From an uncultured Lachnospiraceae bacterium (GTDB lineage: Bacteria > Bacillota > Clostridia > Lachnospirales > Lachnospiraceae): a DNA stretch of 64,000 nucleotides. The notes below the pieces were generated by a model. That model was given only the letters and a program-made list of their open reading frames with translations. It was not told the DNA's origin and did no database searches. The position numbers and the translations under genes are program-made. Shown one piece after another: positions 7,940 to 17,700 of the stretch. The stretch lies in contig CALWQT010000001.1 in NCBI GenBank assembly GCA_944383765.1, forward strand, positions 372,001 to 436,000, in the 5' to 3' direction. Numbering within the stretch: the stretch's first letter is position 1; each line of letters begins with the position of its first letter.

Positions 7940-8656
7940 ATGAGCATGGGAAAGGCAGTAAAAATATATGCCAAAGATGACAACAGACTGGCATTAAAGG
8001 TAACAAAAGGGCACTTCTCTTCTGATAGGTTCCATGTAAATTATTATATTGACATGACCTCTTTGAAAATGCGCCAGACGAATGCTGAGGCAGTAGCTAA
8101 AGCAATGGTAAAGAAATATGTGAACCGTGTGGAATTATCCAGATCTTTCGGTGTAAGCGAAGAACTGCTCCAGTATTCCAAAGCTTTTGCAACGAAAAAA
8201 ACCATTGATACGATTATCTGTATGGATGGTTGTGAAGTGATCGGTGCTTATGTGGCAAAAGAATTGTCCAGTATGGGATTCAATACGACTAATCTTCATA
8301 AGACAAGCTATATCATCAGCCCGGAATTTGATTCTGCTGGCCAGATGGTTGTTCGGGAAAATATCAAACCGATGTTGAAAGACAAACATGTTCTGGTTGT
8401 TCTTGCCAGCGCCATGTCCGGACATACGATTGTGAAGAGCCTGCGCTGCATTGAATCCTATGGTGGAATCGTGGAAGGAATCTCTGTTATTTTCGGCGTG
8501 GTAGATGAGATTGAAGGACATCCGGTAAATGCGGTATTCAGTGTTGATGATATTCCGGATTTCCGTCTTTCCGATCCTCATGATTGCCCGGATTGCAAGG
8601 AACATGTTAAATTAGATGCGATTGTCAACAGCTATGGCTATACGCCTCTGGATTGA
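7940..8656 (+). CDS. Phosphoribosyltransferase-fold protein, degenerate PRPP motif
   Basis: A 238-residue protein that resembles orotate phosphoribosyltransferases (PyrE-like) in its central and C-terminal part. The position of the PRPP loop reads HVLVVLASAMSGHTIVKSL, so the pair of acidic residues normal in active enzymes is absent. It may be a non-catalytic or altered member of the family, or a sensor. The C-terminus has an HDCPDCKEH segment with two cysteines. AGAGGAGGATTT precedes the ATG. The upstream gap (7832-7939) contains a 9-base inverted repeat, GAAATTACC at 7830 and GGTAATTTC at 7897. A strong terminator follows. A link to the regulator upstream is possible but not shown. Confidence 0.65.
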   Translation: MSMGKAVKIYAKDDNRLALKVTKGHFSSDRFHVNYYIDMTSLKMRQTNAEAVAKAMVKKYVNRVELSRSFGVSEELLQYSKAFATKKTIDTIICMDGCEVIGAYVAKELSSMGFNTTNLHKTSYIISPEFDSAGQMVVRENIKPMLKDKHVLVVLASAMSGHTIVKSLRCIESYGGIVEGISVIFGVVDEIEGHPVNAVFSVDDIPDFRLSDPHDCPDCKEHVKLDAIVNSYGYTPLD

Positions 8657-8675
8657 TCTGTAAGATGATGGTATT

Positions 8676-8710
8676 AAAAAGGGAGCAGAAATCAGATCTG
8701 CTCCCTTTTT
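8676..8710. terminator. Bidirectional rho-independent terminator
   Basis: GGGAGCAGA and TCTGCTCCC form a 9-bp stem with a 7-base loop, flanked by AAAAA and TTTTT. It serves the phosphoribosyltransferase-like gene and the convergent pepT operon. Confidence 0.92.
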
Positions 8711-8727
8711 GCGTTATATAGTTGCAA

Positions 8728-9966
8728 TTACTCTTTGTTAAATTCGTAGGATACAAATTTTTTTACAATACATGCTAAAAGTTCCACCGTTTTCTCCATA
8801 GACTGAATACTGATAAACTCATATTTTCCATGGAAATTTTCACCGCCTGTTCCCAGGTTTGGACACGGTAGCCCTTTATAAGAAAGCCGGCAGCCGTCGG
8901 TACCGCCACGAATGGGGGAAATAATAGGTTCTATTCCCATATCGGCCATAGCCTCTTTTGCCAGATCGATCAGATACATATGTGGTTTGATTTTTTCCTT
9001 CATGTTGTAATAAGTGTCTTTAATATCCAGGCGAACAGTCCCTTCTCCATATTTCCCGTTCAGATATCCGGCAATTTTCTGAAACAGTTCTTTTCTCTTT
9101 TCGAACAGGTCCTTATCGTGGTCTCTGATAATGTAATCCAGCTGTGCTGTCTCAACCTCTCCGCTTATATGGTTCAGATGATAAAAACCTTCATATCCTT
9201 CTGTATGGGCAGGTGTCTCTGCTGCTGGCAACATGGAATGAAATTCCATTGCCAGATGAGAGGCGTTGACCATTTTTCCTTTTGCAGATCCGGTATGAAT
9301 GCTGAAACCTTTAAAAAAGACTTTTGCGGAAGCAGCGTTAAAATTTTCGTATTCCAGTTCTCCCAAAGGACCACCATCTACTGTGTAGGCAACATCTGCT
9401 CCAAAGGATTTTACATCAAACAGATCCGCTCCATGGCCCACTTCTTCATCAGGGGTAAAACCGATTTTGATCGTACCATGGGGAATATCCGGATTTGTTG
9501 TCAGATATTCAGCCAGAGCCATGATCTCGGCAATTCCTGCTTTATCATCGGCTCCTAACAGTGTGGTCCCATCTGTTACGATCAGATCATTTCCCACATA
9601 ATGGGACAGGCAGGGATATTCTTCTGCTTTCATGGAAATATTTAACTGATGATTCAGTATAATATCAGAGCCATCATAATGTTCTATAATCTGAGGCTTT
9701 ACATCTTTTCCTGATACTACAGGAGCGGTATCCATATGGGCGATCAATCCCAATACAGGAACTTTTTTCTCGATATTTGCGGGAATGGTTCCAAATACAT
9801 ATCCGTGGTCATCTACCGTTACATCCTGTACTCCCAGTTCCGTCAGTTCTTTTGCCAGCTGTCCTGCCAGGACCAGCTGTTTATCCGTGCTGGGAATTTG
9901 TCCAGCGTCTTCTGCCGATTGGGTGTCATAAGTGACATACCTTAAAAACTTTTCTGCTGCGCTCAT
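8728..9966 (-). CDS. pepT: Peptidase T (tripeptide aminopeptidase)
   Basis: A 412-residue M20-family zinc aminopeptidase that removes N-terminal residues from tripeptides in the cytosol. The two-metal ligand set is visible: [35 protein letters not shown] and a final His in [11 protein letters not shown]. Length is normal for PepT. AAAGGAGACTCACGG lies before the ATG. It is the last gene of a long leftward run from rsmF, 26 bases after recU, and ends at the bidirectional terminator. Confidence 0.96.
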   Translation of the reverse strand: MSAAEKFLRYVTYDTQSAEDAGQIPSTDKQLVLAGQLAKELTELGVQDVTVDDHGYVFGTIPANIEKKVPVLGLIAHMDTAPVVSGKDVKPQIIEHYDGSDIILNHQLNISMKAEEYPCLSHYVGNDLIVTDGTTLLGADDKAGIAEIMALAEYLTTNPDIPHGTIKIGFTPDEEVGHGADLFDVKSFGADVAYTVDGGPLGELEYENFNAASAKVFFKGFSIHTGSAKGKMVNASHLAMEFHSMLPAAETPAHTEGYEGFYHLNHISGEVETAQLDYIIRDHDKDLFEKRKELFQKIAGYLNGKYGEGTVRLDIKDTYYNMKEKIKPHMYLIDLAKEAMADMGIEPIISPIRGGTDGCRLSYKGLPCPNLGTGGENFHGKYEFISIQSMEKTVELLACIVKKFVSYEFNKE

Positions 9967-9992
9967 CCGTGAGTCTCCTTTCTGTTTTTCCT

Positions 9993-10526
9993 TTATTCTC
10001 TGCTTTCCAGGTCCCTCTGGATTCCTTCCAGATAATGGATCAGCATATCCTTATGGGACCGTAAGCGATAGGACTTATCAATTTCATCATAAGTGAAACT
10101 TTTTCTTCCCCCCTCTTCCATTCTCTTCCAGAAATGATAAATATGGGAAAACGGCATATAATACACTTCATTTTTTCTGGTATAACATAGAATCAGGAAT
10201 GCAATTCCTCCCTGTTCTTCAAATTCCTTCATAAACTGGATCTGATGGGAATGGACATTCTGCAGGGGAAACGTAGATTCTGCACATTCTTTGGCATCAA
10301 AACATACCGGGATTCCCTGTACCGCACCAATATAATCCACAGTACTTTTCTGCCCAAAATATGCCAGAGTAATGTGACGTTTCTGTTTATCAATTTCTAC
10401 AGGAGTAATAGGGGTTGGTATTTTCTGTATCAACGCCAGGTGTTTTTCCCTGTAACTTTCATTGGTATAGTTGATCTGCTCTTCCAATGTAGAGCCACGA
10501 AGCCCTCTTGTATTCCAGGTTCCCAT
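9993..10526 (-). CDS. recU: Holliday junction resolvase RecU
   Basis: A 177-residue RecU, the Firmicutes-type Holliday junction nuclease. The N-terminal RG-x-x-LE-x-x-I-x-x-TN segment, the basic KIPTPI motif and the nuclease core STVDYIG / FDAKE are all present. RecU cuts four-way junctions in recombinational repair and chromosome segregation. In many Firmicutes it sits beside a penicillin-binding protein gene; here it lies between a pseudouridine synthase and pepT. Its first base overlaps the last base of the rluA-like gene, so translation is probably coupled. Confidence 0.93.
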   Translation of the reverse strand: MGTWNTRGLRGSTLEEQINYTNESYREKHLALIQKIPTPITPVEIDKQKRHITLAYFGQKSTVDYIGAVQGIPVCFDAKECAESTFPLQNVHSHQIQFMKEFEEQGGIAFLILCYTRKNEVYYMPFSHIYHFWKRMEEGGRKSFTYDEIDKSYRLRSHKDMLIHYLEGIQRDLESRE

Positions 10527-11494
10527 TATATCTTCTCTCCTGCCATAAAACGCTCAAACTGGGATGGTACCGGGGCAGTAAACGACTTATCTTTCAGATA
10601 ACTGCAAGGTTCCGGTACATTGGAGGGCATGATGATTTTCCATGCATGAAGCATCTGGGAAATAATTCCATACCGCCGTTTCATTTCCCGGTTTATTTCC
10701 TGATTCCCATATTTGGGGTCTCCCACGATAGGATGGCCGATAGATGCCAGATGAGCTCTGATCTGATGGGAACGGCCTGTAATCAGGGTTACCTGGAGAA
10801 GGGTGTATCTTCCATTCCCTGATAGAGGAATATACTCCGTCTCAATGGGGAGACTGTCAGGAACCGGTTCCCGAAAAACAGATACCTGATTGGTAGCTTC
10901 ATTTTTTTTCAGGTACCCTCTGATCCGGCAGGTTTCTTTTACATCTCCACAGACCATGCAGCGGTAATATTTATGGATACTCCTGTCTTTTAAGACTGCA
11001 CTCATAGCCTGCAATCCGCCTAATGTTTTTCCTGCTATCACAATACCGCTGGTATTGCGGTCAAGGCGGTTGCATACAGAAGGCCGAAAAGCCCGCATGG
11101 ATTCTTCGCTGAGAGCTCCGGATTCCATTAGATAAGATATCATATATTCTACCAGAGATTCGTCAGAATCTGCCGCTTTTTGAGACAACATCCCGGCCGG
11201 TTTATTGATCATCATAATGTGTTCATCTTCATAAAGAATATCCAAGCTGACTTTTTTCACTTCCTGGATCTGTACCTGTGAAAATTTGGCAATGGTTTCA
11301 TCAGAAAGGAACAGGCATATCCGGTCCCCTTCTTTCACTTTTTCAGACCCATCACATTTTTTCCCATTGAGGGTTATATTTTTTTTCCGTATCATTTTGT
11401 AGATAAAGCCTTTTCCGGCAAGATTGAGATATTTTGTCAAAAGTTTATCCAGTCTTTGTCCGGATTCATTATTGGTAACGGTCAGCTCTTTCAT
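10526..11494 (-). CDS. RluA-family pseudouridine synthase with S4 domain
   Basis: A 322-residue pseudouridine synthase. An S4 RNA-binding domain covers about residues 10-70 (RLDKLLTKYLN, then KNITLNGKK), followed by the catalytic domain with the RluA motif NRLDRNTSG, in which the aspartate is the nucleophile. The RNA target is not readable from sequence; 23S rRNA (RluC/RluD-like) is most likely. The ATG at 11494 has GGAGG seven bases upstream; an upstream in-frame ATG at 11518 overlaps the previous gene and lacks a ribosome site. Confidence 0.9.
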   Translation of the reverse strand: MKELTVTNNESGQRLDKLLTKYLNLAGKGFIYKMIRKKNITLNGKKCDGSEKVKEGDRICLFLSDETIAKFSQVQIQEVKKVSLDILYEDEHIMMINKPAGMLSQKAADSDESLVEYMISYLMESGALSEESMRAFRPSVCNRLDRNTSGIVIAGKTLGGLQAMSAVLKDRSIHKYYRCMVCGDVKETCRIRGYLKKNEATNQVSVFREPVPDSLPIETEYIPLSGNGRYTLLQVTLITGRSHQIRAHLASIGHPIVGDPKYGNQEINREMKRRYGIISQMLHAWKIIMPSNVPEPCSYLKDKSFTAPVPSQFERFMAGEKI

Positions 11495-11514
11495 CGGTAT
11501 GCCTCCGTTTCTTC

Positions 11515-12087
11515 TCACATAGAAATCTGTTTTAACAGTTCTCTGGTATATTCCACACTTCCGTCATCTTCATATTCTGTCGCTGGTTTTAAACATTCCA
11601 GGCGGTTAAAAAAAGCCTTTTTATCCTGAATCAGCTTTACCTTCGGATCCAAACGATGGGCTGCAAATAATTCATTTAAAAATTTTTCTCCTTTTTTACA
11701 GTCGGTTTTTGCGGAACTGCAGTACAGATATACTCCCTGAGGATGGACCGCAGCGGCATCTACAGGCATTATGGCTTCTTTTGAAGTCAGTATTAAATCA
11801 TATAAGATGCAGCAGGCAGATTCATATTTCTGTACCTGATGGTAAAATTCTTCCGGAGGCGTCCGGTATTTCCATGCAGCAAGCAACGGAGAAGCCACAT
11901 TGGCCATGGGAAGAACAGAAAGGATTGCCATAACCGTAAGAATATTTTTTGCTGCCTGGTTATCTGTAACATATCTGGCTCCTAACTGGATCAGGATCAT
12001 AGCGACACCAAATAAGACTTCCAAAATCTGTATTTTTTTTCGGTATGTCCGATATCCATACTGCCCTTTTTCTCGTCTGTTTTTCAT
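11515..12087 (-). CDS. Unknown two-pass membrane protein
   Basis: A 190-residue protein I do not recognise. A basic N-terminus is followed by two hydrophobic stretches (about 21-41 and 48-70), then a soluble C-terminal half of about 115 residues rich in charged residues, with no obvious catalytic motif. GTAAGGAGGAAATC precedes the ATG. It sits tightly between an SDR oxidoreductase (10-base gap) and the pseudouridine synthase (20-base gap), so it is part of the same operon and very likely expressed. Confidence 0.8.
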   Translation of the reverse strand: MKNRREKGQYGYRTYRKKIQILEVLFGVAMILIQLGARYVTDNQAAKNILTVMAILSVLPMANVASPLLAAWKYRTPPEEFYHQVQKYESACCILYDLILTSKEAIMPVDAAAVHPQGVYLYCSSAKTDCKKGEKFLNELFAAHRLDPKVKLIQDKKAFFNRLECLKPATEYEDDGSVEYTRELLKQISM

Positions 12088-12097
12088 GATTTCCTCC

Positions 12098-12856
12098 TTA
12101 CAGCCTCACCATGATACGAAGCAGCCATTCATGAGGGAGCAATTTGGTTAGAAGGAAGAATGCTTTCATTCCCATACCGTATATAGAAACGGTTTTTCCC
12201 ATCATGCTGTCCCGAAGAGCTTTTGAGGTGACCCGTTTTTCATCCGCCATTACCAGCTTTTTGTAAAAAGGAATGTTTCCTGTGGTTTCTGCAATCTGAA
12301 AAAACTCTGTATTGACCGGTCCGGGACAAACTGCCGTTACGCAGATACCCCTGTTTTTCAGTTCACAGTTCAGAGCCCGGCTGTAACTGAGAACGAAGGA
12401 TTTTGTGGCCGCATAAATAGCAAAGCCTGGCTGGGGAAGAAAGGATGCAGCTGATGCGAATTGTATGATCCGGCTGTTTTTTGCCATATAAGGTAAGCAG
12501 ATATGTGTCACATAGCAAAGAGCCTCACAATTTAAATGTACCATTCCACTCTCTTCTTCCGGAGAAATGCTTCCTACGGGTCCGATTTTTCCATATCCGG
12601 ATGCATTGACGAGAAATATGATTTCTGGATTTTTATCTTTTAATTCCTGTTCCAGTTTTTTTCTGGCATCCTGATCGGTAAGATCCAGCGGAAATATCCT
12701 TAACGGAGCTGGAACCCTGGATTTCAGTTCCTGCAGCCTGTCTTCTCTTCTGGCTACTACCCAGATTTCATCTATACGTCCAAAACGGTCCCCAATCTGA
12801 CGGACCATTTCCCGTCCCATACCGGACGATGCTCCGGTGACAATCGCTATCTTCAT
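12098..12856 (-). CDS. SDR-family oxidoreductase
   Basis: A 252-residue classical short-chain dehydrogenase/reductase. The glycine-rich cofactor motif TGASSGMG is at about residues 7-14, the structural NASGYG follows, a serine lies in FASAASF, and the catalytic pair is in YAATKSF. The C-terminal region is hydrophobic. The substrate cannot be predicted. AGGAAGGAGAGTTT precedes the ATG. It lies in the leftward rRNA-modification operon without an evident functional link. Confidence 0.9.
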   Translation of the reverse strand: MKIAIVTGASSGMGREMVRQIGDRFGRIDEIWVVARREDRLQELKSRVPAPLRIFPLDLTDQDARKKLEQELKDKNPEIIFLVNASGYGKIGPVGSISPEEESGMVHLNCEALCYVTHICLPYMAKNSRIIQFASAASFLPQPGFAIYAATKSFVLSYSRALNCELKNRGICVTAVCPGPVNTEFFQIAETTGNIPFYKKLVMADEKRVTSKALRDSMMGKTVSIYGMGMKAFFLLTKLLPHEWLLRIMVRL

Positions 12857-12892
12857 AAACTCTCCTTCCTGACTGCCGGTTTTTCCTGACTG

Positions 12893-14797
12893 TCAGCGCT
12901 TTACTTTTTTATGGATATTTCGAATCGTCTTTTTCTTCTTCCCTGTTTTGGAAGGTTCTCCTTTGCCCTGGTTCCGTGAGATTCCGCCTGGCTTTCCGGT
13001 CAGCCCCCTTGGCCGTATCAGGCATTTTTTATCAAATCCGATCAGATCTGTGCGTCCGGCTTTATGAAGAGCTTCTGATACCAGGTCATAATTCTTAGGA
13101 TTCCGGTACTGGATCAATGCCCTCTGCATGGCCTTTTCATGGGGATTAACAGGTACATAAACTTCTTCCATCGTTCTGGGATCCAGGCCGGTATAATACA
13201 TACAGGTAGATATGGTGGATGGTGTAGGATAAAAATCCTGGACCTGCTCCGGCATATATCCCAGATCTCTTAAATATTCAGCCAGTTCCACCGCTTCTTT
13301 CAGGGAAGAGCCTGGATGGGAAGACATCAGATACGGGACCAGATACTGCTTTAACCCGAGCCTCTGATTCATTTTGTTATATTCTTCCACAAATTGGCGG
13401 TATACGCTATTCTCTGGTTTTCCCATTTTAGAAAGAACCGCATCTGCAACATGTTCAGGTGCTACTTTTAATTGCCCGCTTACATGATACTGACAAAGCT
13501 CTCTCAAAAACTGCCGGCTCTTATCTGCCAGCAAATAATCAAAACGGATTCCTGAACGAATGAATACTTTTTTTACTTTTGGAATCTCCCGGAGCTTTTT
13601 TAAAAGCAGCAGATAATCTGTATGGTCTGCATTCAGATTCTTACAAGGTTTCGGGAACAGACACTGTTTATTGGGACAGGCGCCCTTGGATAACTGTTTT
13701 TCACATGCAGGAAAACGGAAATTGGCGGTAGGACCGCCCACATCATGGATATATCCTTTAAAATCAGGTTCCTCTGTCAAAAGCGTGGCTTCGTCCACTA
13801 AGGATTCGTGGCTCCGCACCTGAATGATGCGGCCCTGATGGAAGGTAAGAGCACAGAAACTGCAGGCACCAAAACAGCCCCGGTTACTGATCAGACTGAA
13901 TTTCACCTCCCGGATCGCAGGAATTCCACCTGCCTCTTCATAAGAAGGATGGTAATTGCGCATATAGGGAAGAGCATATACTTCGTCCATTTCTTCCGTC
14001 GTTAAAGGCTTTGCAGGCGGATTCTGAACCACATATTCTTTTCCATAAGGCTCTACCAGCCTTTTGCCGGAAAAAGGATCCGTATTACAGTATTGGATAT
14101 AAAAGCTTTCAGCATAAGTCCGCTTATTCTGTTTCATTTCTTCATAAGAAGGAAGCATCTGATAGTCATAGGTACAGCTTAAATCCGTGGTCTTAAATAC
14201 AGTACCGTCAATAAACGTAATATCTTTTACGGAAATCCCGGCATTTAATGCATCTGCAATTTCTACAATGGAATGCTCTCCCATACCATAGGAGATCAGA
14301 TCTGCCTGGGAATCCAGTAAAATAGAACGTTTTAATTTATTGGACCAGTAATCATAATGAGCCAGCCGCCTTAAACTGGCCTCTATTCCTCCGATAATGA
14401 TAGGGCAATCTTTATAGGTACGGCGTATCAGATTACAGTATACAATTGTTGCATAGTCAGGACGGCGTCCCATCTCTCCGCCAGGGGTATAGGAATCCTT
14501 GGAACGCCGTTTTTTTGATACGGAATAATGGTTTACCATGGAATCCATGTTGCCGGCTGAGACCAAAAAGCCCAGTCTGGGTCTGCCAAGGACAGAAATA
14601 CTTGCCGGTTCTTTCCAGTCAGGCTGGGCAATAATTCCCACACGGTAGCCTCGGGATTCCAGCAGACGGCTGATAATGGCAGTTCCAAAAGATGGGTGGT
14701 CCACATAGGCATCTCCGGTAACATAGACAAAATCACATTCTTCCCATCCCCGCCGTTCCATATCGGCCCTTGTTATAGGGAGATAATCATGTATCAT
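12893..14797 (-). CDS. YgiQ-family radical SAM protein
   Basis: A 634-residue YgiQ-type radical SAM protein. The N-terminal part carries a B12-binding-like segment ([16 protein letters not shown]), and the cluster motif [10 protein letters not shown] supplies the CxxxCxxC ligands near the middle. The C-terminus is strongly basic, ending in a lysine/arginine-rich tail that may bind nucleic acid. The function of the family is not established. I choose the ATG at 14797, seven bases after AAGGAGA; the ATG at 14803 is too close to it. Confidence 0.9.
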   Translation of the reverse strand: MIHDYLPITRADMERRGWEECDFVYVTGDAYVDHPSFGTAIISRLLESRGYRVGIIAQPDWKEPASISVLGRPRLGFLVSAGNMDSMVNHYSVSKKRRSKDSYTPGGEMGRRPDYATIVYCNLIRRTYKDCPIIIGGIEASLRRLAHYDYWSNKLKRSILLDSQADLISYGMGEHSIVEIADALNAGISVKDITFIDGTVFKTTDLSCTYDYQMLPSYEEMKQNKRTYAESFYIQYCNTDPFSGKRLVEPYGKEYVVQNPPAKPLTTEEMDEVYALPYMRNYHPSYEEAGGIPAIREVKFSLISNRGCFGACSFCALTFHQGRIIQVRSHESLVDEATLLTEEPDFKGYIHDVGGPTANFRFPACEKQLSKGACPNKQCLFPKPCKNLNADHTDYLLLLKKLREIPKVKKVFIRSGIRFDYLLADKSRQFLRELCQYHVSGQLKVAPEHVADAVLSKMGKPENSVYRQFVEEYNKMNQRLGLKQYLVPYLMSSHPGSSLKEAVELAEYLRDLGYMPEQVQDFYPTPSTISTCMYYTGLDPRTMEEVYVPVNPHEKAMQRALIQYRNPKNYDLVSEALHKAGRTDLIGFDKKCLIRPRGLTGKPGGISRNQGKGEPSKTGKKKKTIRNIHKKVKR

Positions 14798-14823
14798 AAA
14801 CATTCTCCTTTATCGTTCAATCA

Positions 14824-15486
14824 TCATTCCTGGAACAGGTCCAGAAAACTATCAATATATCGGTCTGCCAGCTGCCGTTTTTCCTGTTCCATATGAGAAG
14901 AAAAATCATCGTAAACAGCAATCACGGTCATACCGGCGGCTTTTCCTGCCTGGATACCTGCCGGGACATCTTCAAATACCACACAGTCAGCAGGATCTAC
15001 GGACAGATTTTTTGCCACTTTCAGGTAAATATCCGGAGCTGGTTTTCCGGAGGCCACTTCACATGCTGTTGCCACACAGTCAAAATATTGCCGGATTTCC
15101 AGAGATTCTAACACGGCATCCACCATATCTCTTCCGTTGCTGGTGGCGATTCCTAATTTGATTCCCCGATCAGATGCCCAGTTTAGTAATTCCAGACCAC
15201 CCTTTTTCAGAGGGACCTGGTGTTTATATTTATCCAGAGACATTTCTACCCAGTCCTGTTTGATTTCTTCGATGGTCCGGTCCATCTGAAACCGTTTCTG
15301 GAAATAGGCGGCTGTCTCCGAAAAACTCATGCCTTCAATGGATTTTTGCAGATCTTCCGGACAGGTCAGGCCAAAGCGGCCCAGATATTCCACATCAATG
15401 GCTTTCCACATCCACATGGAATCTACCAGTGTGCCATCCAGATCAAATAAAAGTGCTTTTTTATGGTTCAAGAATTGATCTATCAT
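14824..15486 (-). CDS. HAD-superfamily phosphatase, beta-phosphoglucomutase-like
   Basis: A 220-residue HAD hydrolase. Motif I is LFDLDGTLVDS, with the nucleophile and acid aspartates; motif II threonine or serine lies in GIATSNGRD; and the acidic motif IV is FEDVPAGIQAGKAAGM. The helical cap between motifs I and II puts it in the phosphoglucomutase/phosphoglycolate-phosphatase-like group. Its substrate is unknown. The ATG at 15486 follows AAAAGGGGAATC and overlaps the stop of the pseudouridine synthase gene by four bases (ATGA), indicating translational coupling. A longer in-frame version would overlap that gene heavily. Confidence 0.9.
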   Translation of the reverse strand: MIDQFLNHKKALLFDLDGTLVDSMWMWKAIDVEYLGRFGLTCPEDLQKSIEGMSFSETAAYFQKRFQMDRTIEEIKQDWVEMSLDKYKHQVPLKKGGLELLNWASDRGIKLGIATSNGRDMVDAVLESLEIRQYFDCVATACEVASGKPAPDIYLKVAKNLSVDPADCVVFEDVPAGIQAGKAAGMTVIAVYDDFSSHMEQEKRQLADRYIDSFLDLFQE

Positions 15487-16211
15487 GATTCCCCTTTTAA
15501 CTGTTTGATTTCTAGTTCTGTCAATGGGCGGTATTCCCCCGGTTTTAACTGTTCGTCCAATGAAAGACTTCCCATGGAAAGCCGTTTCAAGTATGTCACC
15601 CTGCATCCGCAGGCTTCCAGCATACGTTTTACCTGATGGTACTTTCCTTCCCTTATGGTCAGACGGGCTTTTCCCCCATTCTTGTCGGATGATAGGATGG
15701 TAAGGTCCGCAGGACGGGTTTTTGTCCCGTCTTCCAGAATGATTCCATCCTGAAAGGTCTGTTCCGCATCGGAAGGAAGCATCCCCTGAAAATGCAGATA
15801 GTAAACTTTATCCACGTGCTTTTTCGGTGACAGAAGACGGTGTGCCAGGTCCCCGTCATTGGTAATCAGAAGCAGACCTTCTGTATCCAGATCTAACCGT
15901 CCGGCAGGAAACAGGTCTTTTCGCTGTCTTCCGGTGATCAGCTCCACCGCTGTGGGATATCTGCCATCTTCTGTGGCGGATACCACTCCCTGAGGCTTAT
16001 TTAACATATAATATTCAAAACGAGTGTATCGGATTTCTCTGCCGTCCAGGGTAACAGTATCCGTTTCAGGAGAAATTTTTCCGTCTGTTTTTCTGACTAC
16101 AGTTCCATTTACTGTAATCCTTCCCTTTCTGGCAGCTTCCTTTGCCTGAGTCCTGGTAAGGTCTGTCATCTCTGTCAGAAACTTGTCCAGCCTCTTGGTT
16201 TTCTCTGTCAT
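15483..16211 (-). CDS. RsuA-family rRNA pseudouridine synthase
   Basis: A 242-residue enzyme with an N-terminal S4 domain (RLDKFLTEMTDLTRTQAKEA) and the RsuA-type catalytic motif GRLDLDTEGLLL, in which the second-position aspartate is the nucleophile. RsuA proteins convert a uridine of 16S rRNA (position 516 in E. coli) to pseudouridine, but RluB/E/F relatives act on 23S rRNA, so the exact target is uncertain. It overlaps the HAD gene by four bases and follows the RsmF-like gene by 22 bases. Confidence 0.92.
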   Translation of the reverse strand: MTEKTKRLDKFLTEMTDLTRTQAKEAARKGRITVNGTVVRKTDGKISPETDTVTLDGREIRYTRFEYYMLNKPQGVVSATEDGRYPTAVELITGRQRKDLFPAGRLDLDTEGLLLITNDGDLAHRLLSPKKHVDKVYYLHFQGMLPSDAEQTFQDGIILEDGTKTRPADLTILSSDKNGGKARLTIREGKYHQVKRMLEACGCRVTYLKRLSMGSLSLDEQLKPGEYRPLTELEIKQLKGES

Positions 16212-16233
16212 ATCACATACTCCTTATGGGCAT

Positions 16234-17613
16234 TTATTGCCAGCGCCAGCCCGGATAATATTTGTTTTTCAGCATGGAGCCGCTTTCCTTTCCCCAGCCC
16301 AGAGGAAATCCATCTATACATACCAGCCGCCAGCCTTTGGCGATTTCTGAATCCTGAAGGGCAATCGTTTCTCCCTTCAGATAACGGATAATGCGCTCAT
16401 CTCCCCGACGCAGATTGAGAGGCGAAAAAGAGGCGGCTCCTGTCAGAGTAAGGGCCATCGCCGATGCCTGAGATGGTTCCAGCCTGCCTTTCTTCAGCTC
16501 TCCCAATAAAAGGCCTGTTCTCAGAAAACGCAGGTTTTTGGGAATCCATGTGTCTTTTGGAAGCAGGTACAAAAATCCATCTCGGTGAAACAGCTGCTTT
16601 TCTGAACCGGAAAGCGCCTGCAACAAGTCAGCAAGCAGCTGTCTGGAATCCTCTGTCAGGGCATAGGGCTTTTCCTGGGAGGAAATATCTGGCTTCCGGT
16701 GACCTTCATTACGAAGTCGGGTTCCTTTCTTGCGGATCATGGCAAGAAAATGACCTTCTCCTTTTATGCGGTGAGGGAACAGACGGATACAGCCGGTCAA
16801 TCCTATCCCGTCCGCTGCACCAGAAAACCTGGGAACAGGCACTAATTCCAGGTCTTTGTGCCGGGAAAGAAGCCAGGATACGGATTCTTCATTTTCCTGA
16901 ACCGAAAAGGTACAGGTGGAATACACCATAACTCCTCCAGGAGCCAAAAGCGCTGCTGCCGCCTCCAGAATCTGCTTCTGTATCGGTCCATAATAACCGG
17001 GGCCATGGACCAGCCAGTCTTTTACCATGGTCTCATCTTTCCGGAACATACCTTCTCCCGAACAGGGAGCATCTACCAGAATCTTATCAAAATATTCAGG
17101 AAGCTCCTGAGCCAGTTTTTCCGGCGTTTCACTGGTCACACAAATATTGGGGATTCCAAATAATTCCAGATTCTTCAGCAGGGCTTTTGCACGGGAATGG
17201 CTGATATCATTGGAAAATAAAACTCCCTGGCCCTGCAGCCTGGCCCCCAGTTCTGTACTTTTTCCTCCCGGAGCAGCACAAAGGTCCAGCACCCGGTCAC
17301 CGGGAATTACAGGAAGAACAGCAGCCGGAAGCATGGCACTGGGTTCCTGAAGATAATACAGCCCGGCAAAATAGTATGGGTCTTTCGAAGGTTTTATCTC
17401 CTCTTCATAGTAATATCCGTTTGGTGTCCAGGGAACCGGCTCTGTGGGAAATGGAGCAATCTTCTGCCAGTGTTCGCTGGTGATTTTCAGGGAATTGATG
17501 CGAATCCCGGAAAAATGGGGCATCTGAAAGCTTTTCAGGTAATCTTCATATTCATCACCTAAAAGCTGCTTCATTTCATCTAAAAAAGAAACGGGAAGTC
17601 CGTCTGTCTTCAT
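16234..17613 (-). CDS. RsmF/YebU-like rRNA m5C methyltransferase
   Basis: A 459-residue RsmB/NOP-type cytosine-5 methyltransferase. The SAM-binding core has LCAAPGGKSTELG, and the two catalytic cysteines are in DAPCSGEGMFRK and YSTCTFSVQENE. The C-terminal part (RNLRFLRTGLLLGELKKGR and beyond) matches the extra RsmF RNA-binding domains, which separates it from the RsmB at 47878-49212. The ATG at 17613 follows GAAGGAGAAGATAT; an upstream in-frame extension has no ribosome site. It heads the rsuA-HAD-ygiQ gene run. Confidence 0.9.
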   Translation of the reverse strand: MKTDGLPVSFLDEMKQLLGDEYEDYLKSFQMPHFSGIRINSLKITSEHWQKIAPFPTEPVPWTPNGYYYEEEIKPSKDPYYFAGLYYLQEPSAMLPAAVLPVIPGDRVLDLCAAPGGKSTELGARLQGQGVLFSNDISHSRAKALLKNLELFGIPNICVTSETPEKLAQELPEYFDKILVDAPCSGEGMFRKDETMVKDWLVHGPGYYGPIQKQILEAAAALLAPGGVMVYSTCTFSVQENEESVSWLLSRHKDLELVPVPRFSGAADGIGLTGCIRLFPHRIKGEGHFLAMIRKKGTRLRNEGHRKPDISSQEKPYALTEDSRQLLADLLQALSGSEKQLFHRDGFLYLLPKDTWIPKNLRFLRTGLLLGELKKGRLEPSQASAMALTLTGAASFSPLNLRRGDERIIRYLKGETIALQDSEIAKGWRLVCIDGFPLGWGKESGSMLKNKYYPGWRWQ

Positions 17614-17700
17614 ATATCTTCTCCTTCTATCCAACCTGTTTCGCTTTTTCTATCCTATCACACTTTTTCTGCCATGAACAGGACTTTTCTGCCTTTCCCT

